Shown here one piece after another: positions 23,835 to 34,425 of a stretch of DNA of 64,000 bases; the stretch's first letter is position 1; each line of letters begins with the position of its first letter. The notes under the pieces are model-generated. The model was given only the letters and a program-made list of their open reading frames with translations. It was not told the origin of the DNA and ran no database searches. This DNA comes from Trichaptum fuscoviolaceum (Eukaryota; Basidiomycota; Agaricomycetes; Hymenochaetales; Trichaptaceae): positions 62,001 through 126,000 of the forward strand of contig CAJSYZ010000003.1 of the NCBI GenBank assembly GCA_910574455.1, read 5' to 3'. The position numbers and the translations under genes were made by a program.

Positions 23835-24000
23835 TGTTGGAAATTTAGAGAGTGTGCCACAGACGGTGGCAGTCAAGAGCAGAGAACCATCCCCCTGTAT
23901 AGTAATGTGCTACGAGAAATATATACATGCATGGCAAGTCAGCCCGTATCTAAACCCAAATCGGGTAGTGTGCCCGCCGCCATAAACATAGGCCTCAACA
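23835..24000 (-). repeat. 3' LTR
   Basis: A 166-bp direct repeat of 25,203-25,368, TG...CA ends, containing a TATATATT stretch. It is the 3' LTR relative to the minus-strand Gag frame and is preceded on that strand by an AGGGGGAG polypurine tract (24,001-24,008). Confidence 0.9.
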
Positions 24001-24008
24001 CTCCCCCT
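24001..24008 (-). other. Polypurine tract
   Basis: AGGGGGAG on the minus strand lies directly upstream of the 3' LTR, the expected site for plus-strand DNA priming. Confidence 0.7.
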
Positions 24009-24170
24009 CGGCGAGCACACTCTGACAAGAAATTACAGGAAAAAATAACATAGAAATGTGAGAGTAACAGCAGACAAAAAAAAAAAATCCAGCAATACAC
24101 GGCATGCACCAGCAGACAAACAGACAGACAGACAGGCAGTGTGACAGCCAAGCTCCCCCTAAATGTGACA

Positions 24171-25100
24171 TCAGAGAGCGAATTTAATATCGGCAAGTGA
24201 GGCCGAGGCGGGATCCGGGGCTTGGAACGCCAGAGAAGCAGTTTCCTGCGCAGTCGGGTTATTACTGTTGTTGTTGTTGTTGTTGTTGTTGTCTTTGTTT
24301 GGTGGTATTGCCTTGCAGAAGTCGCGAGTATGTCCAGTCTCGCCACAGCGCCAGCATGCGAAATCCGGCTTGCGAGGGGAACTGCCGGCGGAGCGGAAAC
24401 GAGAGTGGTTGCCAGTGGACTTGGTCGTGAGAGCAACTTCGGTGGTGGCATCATAATTTGACTTGCGGTGATCACCATAAGTGGAACGACGAGCCTCTTC
24501 GTTAATTAGCCGGGCAATAATAAAGTCCAGGGTCATCACTTCCGGTGGTGTACCATCAAGGGAAATAACGAAAGATTCGTATGAAGAGTCCAGACCCATT
24601 GTGAGAGCCAAAATAAGGTCTTCATCATCAATTCGGACACCAATTTGCTCGAGGTCCCAACGAATTGATTTGACCCTGCTGATCCAGCCAGACATTGGTT
24701 CCGTTTCTCGCTTCTTAGCCGAAAGGAAAGTTCTACGAAGAGACAGTCTTGTAGCCAGACCCTGAGCTTTATGAGTTGCCTTGACAGCCTGCCAAATGAC
24801 GAGAGGGTCTTTATCTTGCATGTGGACCAATTGAGACTTGTCGGCACGCTCAATAAGCATAGCGCGCGCTTGCGCCATCTTTGATGCCGACCGCTTCTTT
24901 AGGGCCTTGTCAAAGGCTTCTTGAATTGCATCCGGAGTCTTTCCTTCTATATCCACAATAGGCTCAATCATGGTCCATAAGTCCTTCCGAACTAAGGCGG
25001 CCTCCGTGCGCATGGTCCATTCCGAGTAATTCTTGTCGTGCAGGCGAAGAGGTCCGGTGGCAACAGGCACCTTGTCAGACTCGCTTCCAGATTCAGACAT
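24171..25100 (-). CDS. Gag-like polyprotein with UBN2/Copia domain and zinc knuckle
   Basis: 309 residues from the ATG at 25,100 (MSESGSESDK); the frame is open upstream to 25,244 but that includes LTR sequence, so the inner ATG was preferred. Motifs: LHDKNYSEWTMRTEAALVRK near the N-terminus, TFLSAKKRETEPMSGWISRV and ARLINEEARRSTYG in the middle, as in Copia-type Gag proteins. A CCHC knuckle CWRCGETGHTRDFC lies near residue 265. A run of Asn from an expanded TTG trinucleotide (24,268-24,292) follows the knuckle. The Gag forms the particle and binds RNA. The frame ends normally with no pol, so the protein is complete for a gag-only element and not a truncated polyprotein by mutation. Confidence 0.85.
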   Translation of the reverse strand: MSESGSESDKVPVATGPLRLHDKNYSEWTMRTEAALVRKDLWTMIEPIVDIEGKTPDAIQEAFDKALKKRSASKMAQARAMLIERADKSQLVHMQDKDPLVIWQAVKATHKAQGLATRLSLRRTFLSAKKRETEPMSGWISRVKSIRWDLEQIGVRIDDEDLILALTMGLDSSYESFVISLDGTPPEVMTLDFIIARLINEEARRSTYGDHRKSNYDATTEVALTTKSTGNHSRFRSAGSSPRKPDFACWRCGETGHTRDFCKAIPPNKDNNNNNNNNSNNPTAQETASLAFQAPDPASASLADIKFAL

Positions 25101-25185
25101 ACTGGCTTCCAAATAGAGATATGCAGGCTTCAACAGACAGACAGACAGACAGAGAAGTTGTAAATGTATGCGGCAGATAGTTAGA

Positions 25186-25202
25186 GCGAGGGGCTCATAA
25201 CC
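25186..25202 (-). other. Primer-binding site (half-tRNA initiator-Met type)
   Basis: Directly inside the 5' LTR the minus strand reads GGTTATGAGCCCCTCGC. Its complement contains GGGCTCATAACC, the anticodon arm of eukaryotic initiator tRNA-Met rather than the tRNA 3' end. Drosophila copia is known to prime from a cleaved half of this tRNA. Confidence 0.7.
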
Positions 25203-25368
25203 TGTTGGAAATTTAGAGAGTGTGCCACAGACGGTGGCAGTCAAGAGCAGAGAACCATCCCCCTGTATAGTAATGTGCTACGAGAAATATATACATGCAT
25301 GGCAAGTCAGCCCGTATCTAAACCCAAATCGGGTAGTGTGCCCGCCGCCATAAACATAGGCCTCAACA
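25203..25368 (-). repeat. 5' LTR
   Basis: Identical by eye to 23,835-24,000; relative to the Gag frame this is the promoter-bearing LTR. Confidence 0.9.
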
Positions 25369-25373
25369 TCTCC

Positions 25374-27760
25374 AAATGAGTGCGGGGGATTAGCGTGCTG
25401 GCTTCCCATATGTGGGTTGTTATTCAGTTTATATACTTGCGCCTTGAACTAACTAGATAACGGGCCGAGCTTTGCCGGCAAATCCCTTACTCCCCCTCAC
25501 TGGCAGGCTGCATTTGATTCTCCGCATCAATATTTTCCAGGTCAGCGGCGGTAGTTTAGGGGAGGTGTGAATTCACAGGTATCCCACGGCAATTTAGGGG
25601 ATACAGTGCCCTTTACTCCCAGTGGGAGTAAGGGAACTACGAAAGCACCTTTATAGTTACCGTGCCTTGCATGTCCGGCGTATTGTGCCTCTCAGCGTAC
25701 GGATATTTCCGCTGCGTTTGTCCAATTGAGCACTGACTATGACACAGCAGGTTTTGGAACTGGAAAGAAGGGCAAGCGTAGTGCGTCTGCTGAGATCCAC
25801 TGCCTTACAGATCTAACAGATGTGAAGTAATCGAGAATGAAATACATTCCCTTACTAATAAGTTACTGTTCAATCAGTGCGATGGGACAAAACTCATGGG
25901 GAGAATTGTAGGTGCGTAAAACGTCCATGCCATTATCTACAATGGCCATTAATTTAACCGCACACTCACGTCCAATCATTCCTGTCGCAGTTATGAACCG
26001 GTTCCGATACCTTTAGCCAATGCAAACCCGTCGAAGCAGACGCAGACCTGGAAGGGAAGCGCTTGAAGCTATGAATGGATATGAGAAACACGGCAGGACG
26101 GACCGACAGATTGTAGGTAGGGTACTCTTGTTCATTGGGCACACAAATTGCTGACAGAAAGATATTCTCCTTTGGTAGAAAAGCAAAGTAGGTCATAATG
26201 CCAATATTTTCTTTATGGCCTTCACATCAAGGCTGTATAAGACTCGGTACGTCTTTTTCATCTATTAATGATGAAAAGTCTGAAACATCCCACTCATCGT
26301 ATTAGTCTCTTCGCATTAGAATGACGTTCAACTTGATACGAAGCACTAACCAGCTGAAACTCCTTCCTAAACCGTAAAAACGGCTTTCGCAGGTTATGAG
26401 CTTCGTAATTGGTGCGGATATTTAGCTCCGCTCCCGTCGACTACCGACTACCGTCCCGCATGCTTCTCGAGTGTTACCCGTCCTCACCGCCAAGCTCGAC
26501 GTCCCAGAAGAACAAAACCAGCTTACCCAAAGCAGTATTCGGTTTCCCTTCTATTCCTAGCGATTTCTCCGTGAGTGTCCTTTCTACGTACTCTAATTAA
26601 CCTCGGGCGAAGGGATGTCGACGAATTAGCTTCTGTCGATGATCTCCGTATCGCCGTTCCTTCGCAATTGCAAGCGGGCTTGCGAGGAAGTCCTCGACGG
26701 GCCAGTCGTATAATCCTCGTTGGCTTAGCTGGATTAATCCTCGGCGTAATCCTGCATTGCCATCGCGCATCAGTATCAACAACACAATATAGGGCTCAGC
26801 GCTACGGGATGCTAGTGAAGTGCACGTTGTGTATCCTTTTCATCATCTATTTGTTTGCGCTGATTGATTGCCAATGAGTCATGTATGATGCCCGTGCGCT
26901 CAGGCTGCAAATTGCAATCGTTGTCTCGGCCCATGACATCAGAACTTGATCAGTGTTTTTCAATTTATATTTCGATTTTCTCTCATGAGCTATTTATTCT
27001 CATCACCTGCATTCTTCCTTCATGATCTAATCTGGACTTTCTCGGAGTTGTCAGCAACTGACACGCTCTTCTATTCATAGCGACCGAGACCACCTGAGGC
27101 TCTTCAATCAAAATCCATCTGTTTTTCAAACTCAAAGTGAACAATCGGCAAGTCAGTTCTGCATGCGCTCGGACATGTATGCAGATAAGTCCGCTATTCT
27201 CTGTGGCGCTAGACCAGCTGGCCGACCCTATGTAACTCATATTTGATCTGCAATGGATCAGAATCGCTATGTTATCGAGAACGAAGACACATGGGCCATG
27301 GATACCAAGTATAGATGCTCATGGGATCCGATAGGACCTCATGGAAGTCGCTCGTTCGCCGGCCGCCACAATCTCGCCACTCCTTTCTACCTACCTCAAC
27401 ATATGTAGCGGCGCATACATCTTCGCACCTAAGCTACAAGTGCACCTTCAAGAATAACCATGTTGAGTTACCGCAATTGGTGTGCCTGCTCCCATGGGAT
27501 CTATTTCTCGATCTGCCCTGCCCTGCGTTTGTCCAGCCACCACGCCCGACAGCGTCAGCGGTACCTGCAACAGCACCTGAAGGGACCGCAAACGTCAAAG
27601 GTACAGTACGATGTGAATGGCAACCGGCTATTAGATACCAACATTCGTTCCCGGGTGCGCCTACCCCATCCGACCCCCACCAGAGCATATGTATGATCTA
27701 CGACTGTGACAAACGCCACCGTCCTCGTGCTTGCTCGCCTGTTTGGTGCATGAGAGAACG
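25374..27760. repeat. Segmental duplication block D (arm 1)
   Basis: Inverted copy of about 38,500-40,720, interrupted from block C only by the LTR element. Matches: 25,380-25,450 with 40,630-40,700; 26,410-26,800 with 39,440-39,850; 27,180-27,420 with 38,880-39,120; 27,430-27,760 with 38,500-38,890. A third diverged copy of the 26,380-26,520 part occurs at 45,350-45,540. Identity is roughly 75-80 percent in the best parts. Confidence 0.75.
27460..27760 (+). CDS. Possible conserved coding segment in block D
   Basis: The frame reading LPWDLFLDLPCPAFVQPPRP aligns in phase with LPWNLFLDLSRLAFVQPPRP in the inverted copy (38,560-38,830, minus), and downstream PAIRYQHSFPGAPT aligns with PAIEYERSFPAAPT. 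Frame conservation across diverged copies hints at a coding past. The copies carry small indels and the flanking frame differs, so it may be two decayed copies of one exon. No family is recognised. Confidence 0.3.
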
Positions 27761-30079
27761 AGCGCGATTCTGTTCTGACCAGCTCGGCTGGTGTATGGCT
27801 CTCAAACTCTCTCTACGTCTTGCGTCTTGCTTCTGCCGCATAGCCCCAGACTTCCGAGCGCAACCCTTGACCCCCATTCGAGCGACCTGCAGTCTAGGCC
27901 AAGGCTGCGCCGCCTTCCCACTTTTTCAGTATACAACTCCATCTGAAATCTCCTAGGTCGTGCATCCGCGGCGCCGCTTCCGAGTTTCCTTGTCCTAGGT
28001 CGCTATTCTCTGCAGGTCCGAGTCCGATGTCGTCAACTAGCCCATCAGTCTGTCCTTGTCACCCATCATCTTCGCGAGTCGCGACCGACTGTTCTTCTTT
28101 TTTTCCCGCAGCTGGCAACGCGATTCGAGTTTTTCGTTGTCCGGAGGGTCAAGAGACGCGGGAGAGCAATTCGCGATATTGTACTTTAGGACAACCACAT
28201 CCTGCGATGTGATCACTGTCACTGCTCCCCTTTCTTCCCTCCCAGCGGCCAACGGGACACACTGATCCACTCGACCTCGGGCATTCGTCTGCGGTGCCGA
28301 ACTTGCTGACAGACGAACACACGGATAAACGACTCTGAGTCTCCGACCGCCGATCCCCCCTTACTGCACACTGCACACTAGGCCGGTTGTGCGTAATCAT
28401 GTTAAAGGAGCCTAGATTCCTGACTATAGTGGCATCTGAGAGCGGCTCGGACGCTGGAGGGACTAAGACCTTAGCTGGTAGTTGCGTATTTGCAACGTGC
28501 TGTAGACTTGAGCTGGTCGACTGCCAGTGTCAACTCAGGACCGATCGCGGTGCTGCAGGGATGGGCGGAGATCTTGACCCAACTAGTAGTGCTAGCACGC
28601 GCGTGTCACAGGTAAGTCACGCATCAAGCTGTGTACCACCCGACCATCGTCTCTTCGCCATCGACCACGACGACCAGAGCCACAGACAGCAGCAAGGCTT
28701 CAGAACATCAAGATCTTTGTATGGCCCTCCCACCCACACCTCTTTGGAAGGCCTTCCATCCGGATTAGCCATACTACCCTCACCTTTATGTGCAGTGGGT
28801 TTCACGTGGCCGGCGGGGTATGGGCCATGGCTACGTTGGGTGGTTGGTGTGCGCTCGTCCGACGCCCCTTCGGCAGCCTCAAGTCGGTCGCTCCGGGATT
28901 CTTGCTTGCTCATGGTAGCATCCCTCTGGAGTGGCTTCGCCCAACACCCTGCCCTGTGTCGGTCCAATTTCTCACTACAGCTTCCTTCGTGGAAGGATCT
29001 TTTATTAGGAGTCAGGACAGCCACTAACTACTACGAGTCTACGACGGCGTGCGGAAGCGACAAGGAGGGAGTTGAACCAGCTTGCGCAGCTCGCGATCGC
29101 GTCTTGCGTCTCGTGGGGCCATTCAGGTCAATCGCGTGTCGGGGCGCACGGGGGCACACACGCGTATAGGCTCGAGACTGCGTGGTGTTCGGCCCTCGAC
29201 TACTACATAGTCTTGTGCTCATTCGGATCAATCAATCGACGTGCCGAGAATGGATGGGCCGGGGACTGAACCCATACGTACTCCGTGTACAAACATAATC
29301 TCAGTGATTCTGAATTTCTCTCTCTCCCAAACTCCCACTCACTCAAGACCGAGACACGACGCATCATCCTGGTCTTCTTTGCGCCGGAAGCGAGAAGCTT
29401 ATCAGTAAACTGCGAGATACGATAGCCTCGCCGGACAGTGCACATGGCAGAACATATGTACGTACTGTATGTATAACGTGGGCGTTTGGTTCGGTTCAGG
29501 ATGTCCAATCATGTTTGATATCTTCATTTCTCGCAGTGAACCCGCCGATTTATCGTTCTGCGGACACGCTTGTGGCCTCCGTCAATGCGCCATATGATGG
29601 AATACAACAGGCTGCGCATGCGCCCATATATAAAGCACCAGCCCGAGTGCACAATGCGTACCACGAACTCCTATCTTATCAATTTGATTTTTCGGTCTGC
29701 CAGTGTTAAGGCACTGTGACGAAAATAGACATTGGTCCTAATGCGACTGCGTACAAGTTTTGCTCGCCAAGAAGATACAGAGCACGTCCGGGATTTGTTC
29801 TCGAATCTGGAATCTGGACTAGACAAGTGCAATCAGTTGGCAGTAGTTTCTTTCCTTGTCCTGACACGCGCGCTAGTATCAAATTATCAATGCAGTTCGT
29901 TATCTGCGCATGTGTGTGCTCTTGCTCTTAATGAGCGGACGGGTTGGGCGCGTATGGTCGAGCAGACGTATGCGAGAATAGATACGGTAAACACCCATCA
30001 TCCATCATCAGTTATGTACACCAGGATGTCGAGGGAAGAGACGTTATGTATACCTCAGCCCCTGATAGATTCAAAAGTC
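27761..30079. other. Spacer between the inverted arms, no gene supported
   Basis: A 2.3-kb stretch between blocks D and B'. Long frames exist in both strands at 28,387-29,169 and 28,617-29,024, but they are Cys/Ser/Arg-rich with no recognisable motif. Part of 27,760-28,110 resembles 37,300-37,560 weakly (shared GACCAGCTCGGCT and CATCATCTTCGCGA), suggesting the duplication once reached further. Confidence 0.5.
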
Positions 30080-31263
30080 ACCACATGACGTCATATCACA
30101 CTAAGGCTCAGGCTCAGGCTGGGATAAAATTAAGCTACGCACAGACGATCAGGCGATCTTTCCTCGTCAGTCGTACATACGGTCCCGGTCCCCTCTTGGC
30201 CCGCTTCTCCTCCTCCAGGACGCCTTGACGCCTTGACCCACATGCGCATCTTGTCCTTTCCCGCTTCTCCATCCGTAATCCCTATCACAGACTCGGCCTT
30301 GCCTCTTCGCGTAGACTAGCATAAGCAGAAAAGAGCAAATTGAAGGCCGGAAGGGCAAAAGAACCGGTCCCGCTCTTGTCAGGAGTCGCGCACGGCCAGA
30401 AGCTCAAGCCAGTGGGACGTCCCGAGCTAGAGTCTTCTCTTCTCTATCCCTCCTATTCCGTCTCCTCTTGCACATGGACCTCCTAATCAGACGCAAGCAG
30501 ACCCAGATTCCGTCCGGCAATCGACGCAAGGCATCATCATCGGAGTTGACCCTCAAGGGCAAAGAGTTCGAGTGATCGGTCCCATATGCGTCCCTACTAC
30601 CCATCCATCTGCACTAGCGATCACGCGATCACGCGATCGTAATCCAAGACTCGCCTCACGCACCTCACTCAACTCGGACGCGATAGGGGACAGAGACACG
30701 CAAAGAACGAAGGGGTATCACGAGGTCATATTATTATCAGCACATGTACACTATGTATCTATCGTACAGATGAAAGAAAAAGAATACAACATGTATCTAT
30801 TTAATTTCTAATGGTATGAATAACTTATCAAATCAATGAGATTGAGAATTTGCGAAAACACGACACAGCGGCAAACCCTTTTGTGCGATTGGTTGAATGA
30901 TGCAGTGAAAGCAGTAGTAGTACACGAACGAGATGATATGATAAGACAACAACCGACGACTAACGAGCCGAAGACGGGAAGGGGAAAACCAGAGGTACCG
31001 CCCAAAGGAAAGAAAGTAAAGCACATAACAGAGCAAGGACGTGCATAAGCATAACCGACATATAACGGAAGATGGTATCATGAGATAGCAAAGCGCAAGA
31101 GCGAATGCGATGAGGAAATAAAGACGAATAATGGATGATAGGATAGGGGGACGATGAGGAAAGCGAGAAAGCAATGGAATGGCGATGGAATAAAAATGGA
31201 AGATGAGAGCGATGCCGGGTGTGCAGTGCAGAGAATTTTGGTGATTGAGCGAGGACGAGGGAC

Positions 31264-33579
31264 TCAAGCAGTGACCTGAACGACGTCCCACTCGCCACCC
31301 TCCCCGCCCGCATGAGGAAGGCGTGCTAATGCAATACGGACTCGGCGTCTCGTCGCTGTCTCTTTGACACCGTGTGCATTTGAGTCAAGTCCATAGTCAG
31401 GTGTTCCGAAGGGCATGCCCATGCCCATACCTAAGCTGCTCATCGTGTCAACGCCCATACCCATGCCCATAGACAAGTCATTCATGCCGAAGTTGTTATA
31501 GTTGTTGAGGCCGAACCCAAGGTTCAGACCCTCCAGCATCGCCTGAGATTGCGAAGACGATCTGGAAGCAGACGAGGGCGTGGAGGTGAGGAACGGCCCG
31601 AGATCCTCACTCTCTTCGTCAGTCTCTTTGTCTTCTTCATTGTCGCGACCGGATGTAGGAGTGGGGAGCGAGAGCGAGAGTTGGTTTTGGTTTTGCTGGT
31701 TTTGCTGGGTGTGGCGAGATGATGACGAGAGAGAAACCGACGATGAGACAGATGAGGAGTACACGCGAACCCTTACCCTTCCACTCCCATCCTCCGCTCG
31801 ACGTGTCTCAAACGATATATCCAGCGCGCCAAGACCAAGGTCGGATAACGCGTCTGCTTCCTCTGCGTCAAACTCGAGTTTCGTCCATCCTTGTTCCGAC
31901 TGCTCGACGTGGTCGACATCCATCTTAGCCAATTGAGAGTGAGAGACTGCTGTAGAAGTCGACGAGGAAGGCCGCGACGCCGAACGCGCGCGCGGTCGTC
32001 CGGCCCAGTCGAATTCCCAATCCAGCGCGCTTTCAGTCGTTGGGAGCATTGCTGACGAGGTGTCGTACGTAGAGGCGGGGTGGACGTCAAAGAAGGACGA
32101 CGCTGTTGGCAGCGAAGACGGTGAGGTGGATGAGGAGGAGAGGAGGGACGGTAGTGCGCAGAGGAGGACCTATGTATTGAGGTTAGATGGATTATAAGGA
32201 AAGTAGGAAAGAGAAAACTCACCATCAACCCCAGACTGGCCCCGCTCCTCGGGTTCGCAAGCAGACTCCTCACTGTGTTCGCAGGCGTACTCGCCCCACT
32301 ACTCGTCGTGTCGCTCTCGCGTTCGGGCTCCTCTTCCTCCTTTACCACAACCCGCCCTACTTCCACTGCGTCGCTCAAACCCTTCTCCTTAGTCCCGACC
32401 AACGTGCGCAACCGCACCAACTCCTCCCGCTCACGCGCCTGCTCGCGCTGCGCCTGGTACTTGACACGCTCGAGGCGCTCTGCGAGCTCGTTTTCGCGCT
32501 GCCGGGCGGCGGTGAGCTGTGCGCGGAGTTGTTCGATTTCCGGCGACGTTGGTGGTGTTGGCGGTGGAGGTGTCGTTGATGTTCGTGAGTCGGCTGAGTT
32601 GGTTGAAGTGGATGAGGAGGGTTTCTCGACAAGTGATTTCAAACGCGCGTTTTCTTGCTCGAGTTCAGCGACGCGGCTGGTGTAAAATCAGATCTATTAG
32701 ACGCAGCAGAGAAAGCAAGAAGAAAAGTGAGACGCACATCTCCATCAGCTCAAATTCCTCGCGCTTGCGCTGACGCGAGAGGAAGGCGGCGGCACGGTTC
32801 TTGACGAGCCGCGCCTCACGCTTTGAGAGGCCCGTGACGTCGGGCGGGACGAAGTCCTTCGTGGAGATACTGTTGCTTGCGCGGGCTTTTTTCGTTGGTG
32901 TCGACGTTGTTTGCGAGGTGGTGCGTTTTGCGGGTGAAGGGCGAGATGTGGATGCGGGTGGGGCATCGTCTTCGTCGAGCTCGGCGTCCAGGTCGTTGTA
33001 GGCGTCTGCAGCGGAGGAGATGTTGGAGGGTACGGACGTCATGGGCGACGTGGGCGTCATGAGCGGCGCGCCGTGCGAGTCGGTGGACGCTGAGGTAGTG
33101 AGCGAGGGCGAGGGCGGGCCGCCGTGTGCGAGGTGAGCAAAGTCAAAGTCGAATATCTGGTTCGTGGGCAAGCAGGTGTTCGCGTCGAGGTCGATACCTT
33201 GGGCGTTGTTAGAGTGGGTGTTGAAGCCGCCGAAGGCACGGTGCACGAGATAGTCAGCGCCGAGCGGCGTCGTCGGCTCTGCGCTCGATGTACTTGACGA
33301 TGAGGAGATGGAAGAAGTGGAAGGCGAGACGGGCGAGATGGGCGGGATGGTGTACTGCGGGAAAGCAGCGCTGTAGCCGAACTGAAAATGTTGCTGCTGC
33401 TGATTTGATTCTAGTGGCAAGCGCTGATGAGCCGGGTGGGCCAAGTTTAGGGTGTGCTGCGAGTGCTGCGAGTGATGTTGGTTGAGTTCAAGTTGTCCGT
33501 GTTGGTGAGGGTGCGAATGGTGCTGTGAGTGTTCCCAAGCAGCCTCGATAGACAATGATGAGCTTTCAAGTCCGTACAT
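31264..33579 (-). CDS. bZIP transcription factor with hydrophobic segment, copy 2
   Basis: Exons 33,579-32,738, 32,676-32,223 and 32,169-31,264; 733 residues; introns of 61 and 53 bp at exactly the positions of copy 1, though the intron sequences differ. The upstream GTG frame is not used because MYGLES at 33,579 aligns with MYGLEP of copy 1. The basic region and zipper (KREARLVKNRAAAFLSRQRK, RVAELEQENARLK), the second helix (EIEQLRAQLTAARQRENELA) and GASLGLM/VLLCALPSLLSS are kept, and the last roughly 80 residues appear identical except VGGEGG/AGGEGG. Differences cluster in the low-complexity N-terminal and linker parts. No stop or frameshift is seen, so both copies look functional. They may act as homo- or heterodimers. 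Confidence 0.85.
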
Positions 33580-33738
33580 CTTGCTCACGAGTCAATCGTC
33601 AGGCGTCTGCCAGTGGAAAGGGTCGGCGATTGCAAATACGATACAGATAGCACAGGCCGTGCTGCTGCAGATACGCTGCAATGTATCGAGTGCGGGGTAG
33701 ATTCGTCGGTCGGGTCGGAAGGGGTCAACATGGCTGCT

Positions 33739-33746
33739 CATTTATA
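33739..33746 (-). promoter_or_regulatory. TATA-like box of bZIP copy 2
   Basis: TATAAATG within GAGTTGGTATAAATGA, the same position and context as in copy 1. Confidence 0.55.
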
Positions 33747-33806
33747 CCAACTCGCCGCAGGAGGAGAAAGTAAGGAAGAGATGCAGTAGGGACAGAGAGC
33801 GAAGAG

Positions 33807-33811
33807 CCAAT
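33807..33811 (-). promoter_or_regulatory. Inverted CCAAT box upstream of bZIP copy 2
   Basis: Within GCACCGATTGGCTC on the minus strand, conserved from copy 1; it lies 61 bp before the TATA-like box instead of 79. Confidence 0.5.
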
Positions 33812-34407
33812 CGGTGCAATACAAACACGGACATATCGTACAACTTCGGGCTAGTATTACACTCCCGGAAACGATAAATCAGGTGGACTCAATGGCATAA
33901 CGCCCGGAGAATATCCAGTCAGTGCCAAGTTCCAGGTCCGCGCACGCGCACCGACGATGTAGAGATATTTCTGTCGCGAGCCTGAGGGGACTTGAAGCTT
34001 CCGAGGTTTACTCGTCTCATTCCGGCCTCCGACCCCCGGGAAGAATACTCACCATATCGAGCGCGCTGCTATTTCTTGCCTTCCTGCGTCGCGTGCTTAC
34101 TTCCGGGAAGCTTGGATTTGATCACGTACTCATCCATTGTGCTTCCTTCTTCTTCTTGCATTCTGGCATACCCGAGTTCATCTTCATCTACAGAGGGTGT
34201 TCAGCTCCACAAGTTTTGTGCGTAGAAGTCTGAGCTTAGGGACTTTGAAGGGAGGTTCTCGTGAATGTTGTAAGTCACTACGAATACCTAGCACGCAGCT
34301 CCGCAACGTGAAAAATAAGCGCCCAGTTCTACGAGACCATACCAACGTCTATTCATTCCCGTGCATTGACTCAACCTTCACAATCTTCGTACAGTATAGT
34401 TCCAGAG

Positions 34408-34425
34408 CACACCCAATGCGATACG
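34408..34425 (-). other. Paralogous empty site of the MULE insertion
   Basis: On the minus strand, AATTAATCAG-CGTATCG-CATT-GGGTGTGCTCTGG runs straight through. In arm 1 the same left flank (AATTAATCAGAGTAACG) and right flank (GGGTGTGTTCTGG) are separated by the 15-kb element. The four-base CATT difference is probably a later change. Confidence 0.85.

Larger units (their letters stand above)
23835..25368 (-). mobile_element. Gag-only Copia-type LTR retrotransposon (non-autonomous)
   Basis: Two 166-bp LTRs (23,835-24,000 and 25,203-25,368) appear identical base for base, start TGTTG and end CAACA, and are flanked by a 5-bp target duplication TCTCC (23,830-23,834 and 25,369-25,373). The inner part, only 1.2 kb, encodes a Gag-like protein on the minus strand and no protease, integrase or reverse transcriptase. 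A primer-binding site and polypurine tract adjoin the LTRs. The element must borrow enzymes in trans. Identical LTRs imply very recent insertion. The paralogous block C' near 40,720-40,740 lacks it. Confidence 0.92.
30080..34425. repeat. Segmental duplication block B' (arm 2)
   Basis: Inverted copy of 17,039-21,350, carrying the second bZIP gene. It joins directly to block A' at the site that in arm 1 holds the 15-kb transposon. Confidence 0.85.

Noticed and set aside
24117..24140. CAGA repeats (also at 25,137-25,155) as a possible CRISPR-like or satellite array
   Set aside because: Simple tetranucleotide repeats inside the LTR element, without spacers.
28387..29169. 260-codon plus-strand frame in the spacer between arms
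   Set aside because: No motif, odd composition, opposite strand also open at 28,617-29,024, and no counterpart in the other arm.
29240..29275. GGGACTGAACCCA resembling a tRNA B-box complement
   Set aside because: Stem pairing fails and no A-box or cloverleaf is present.
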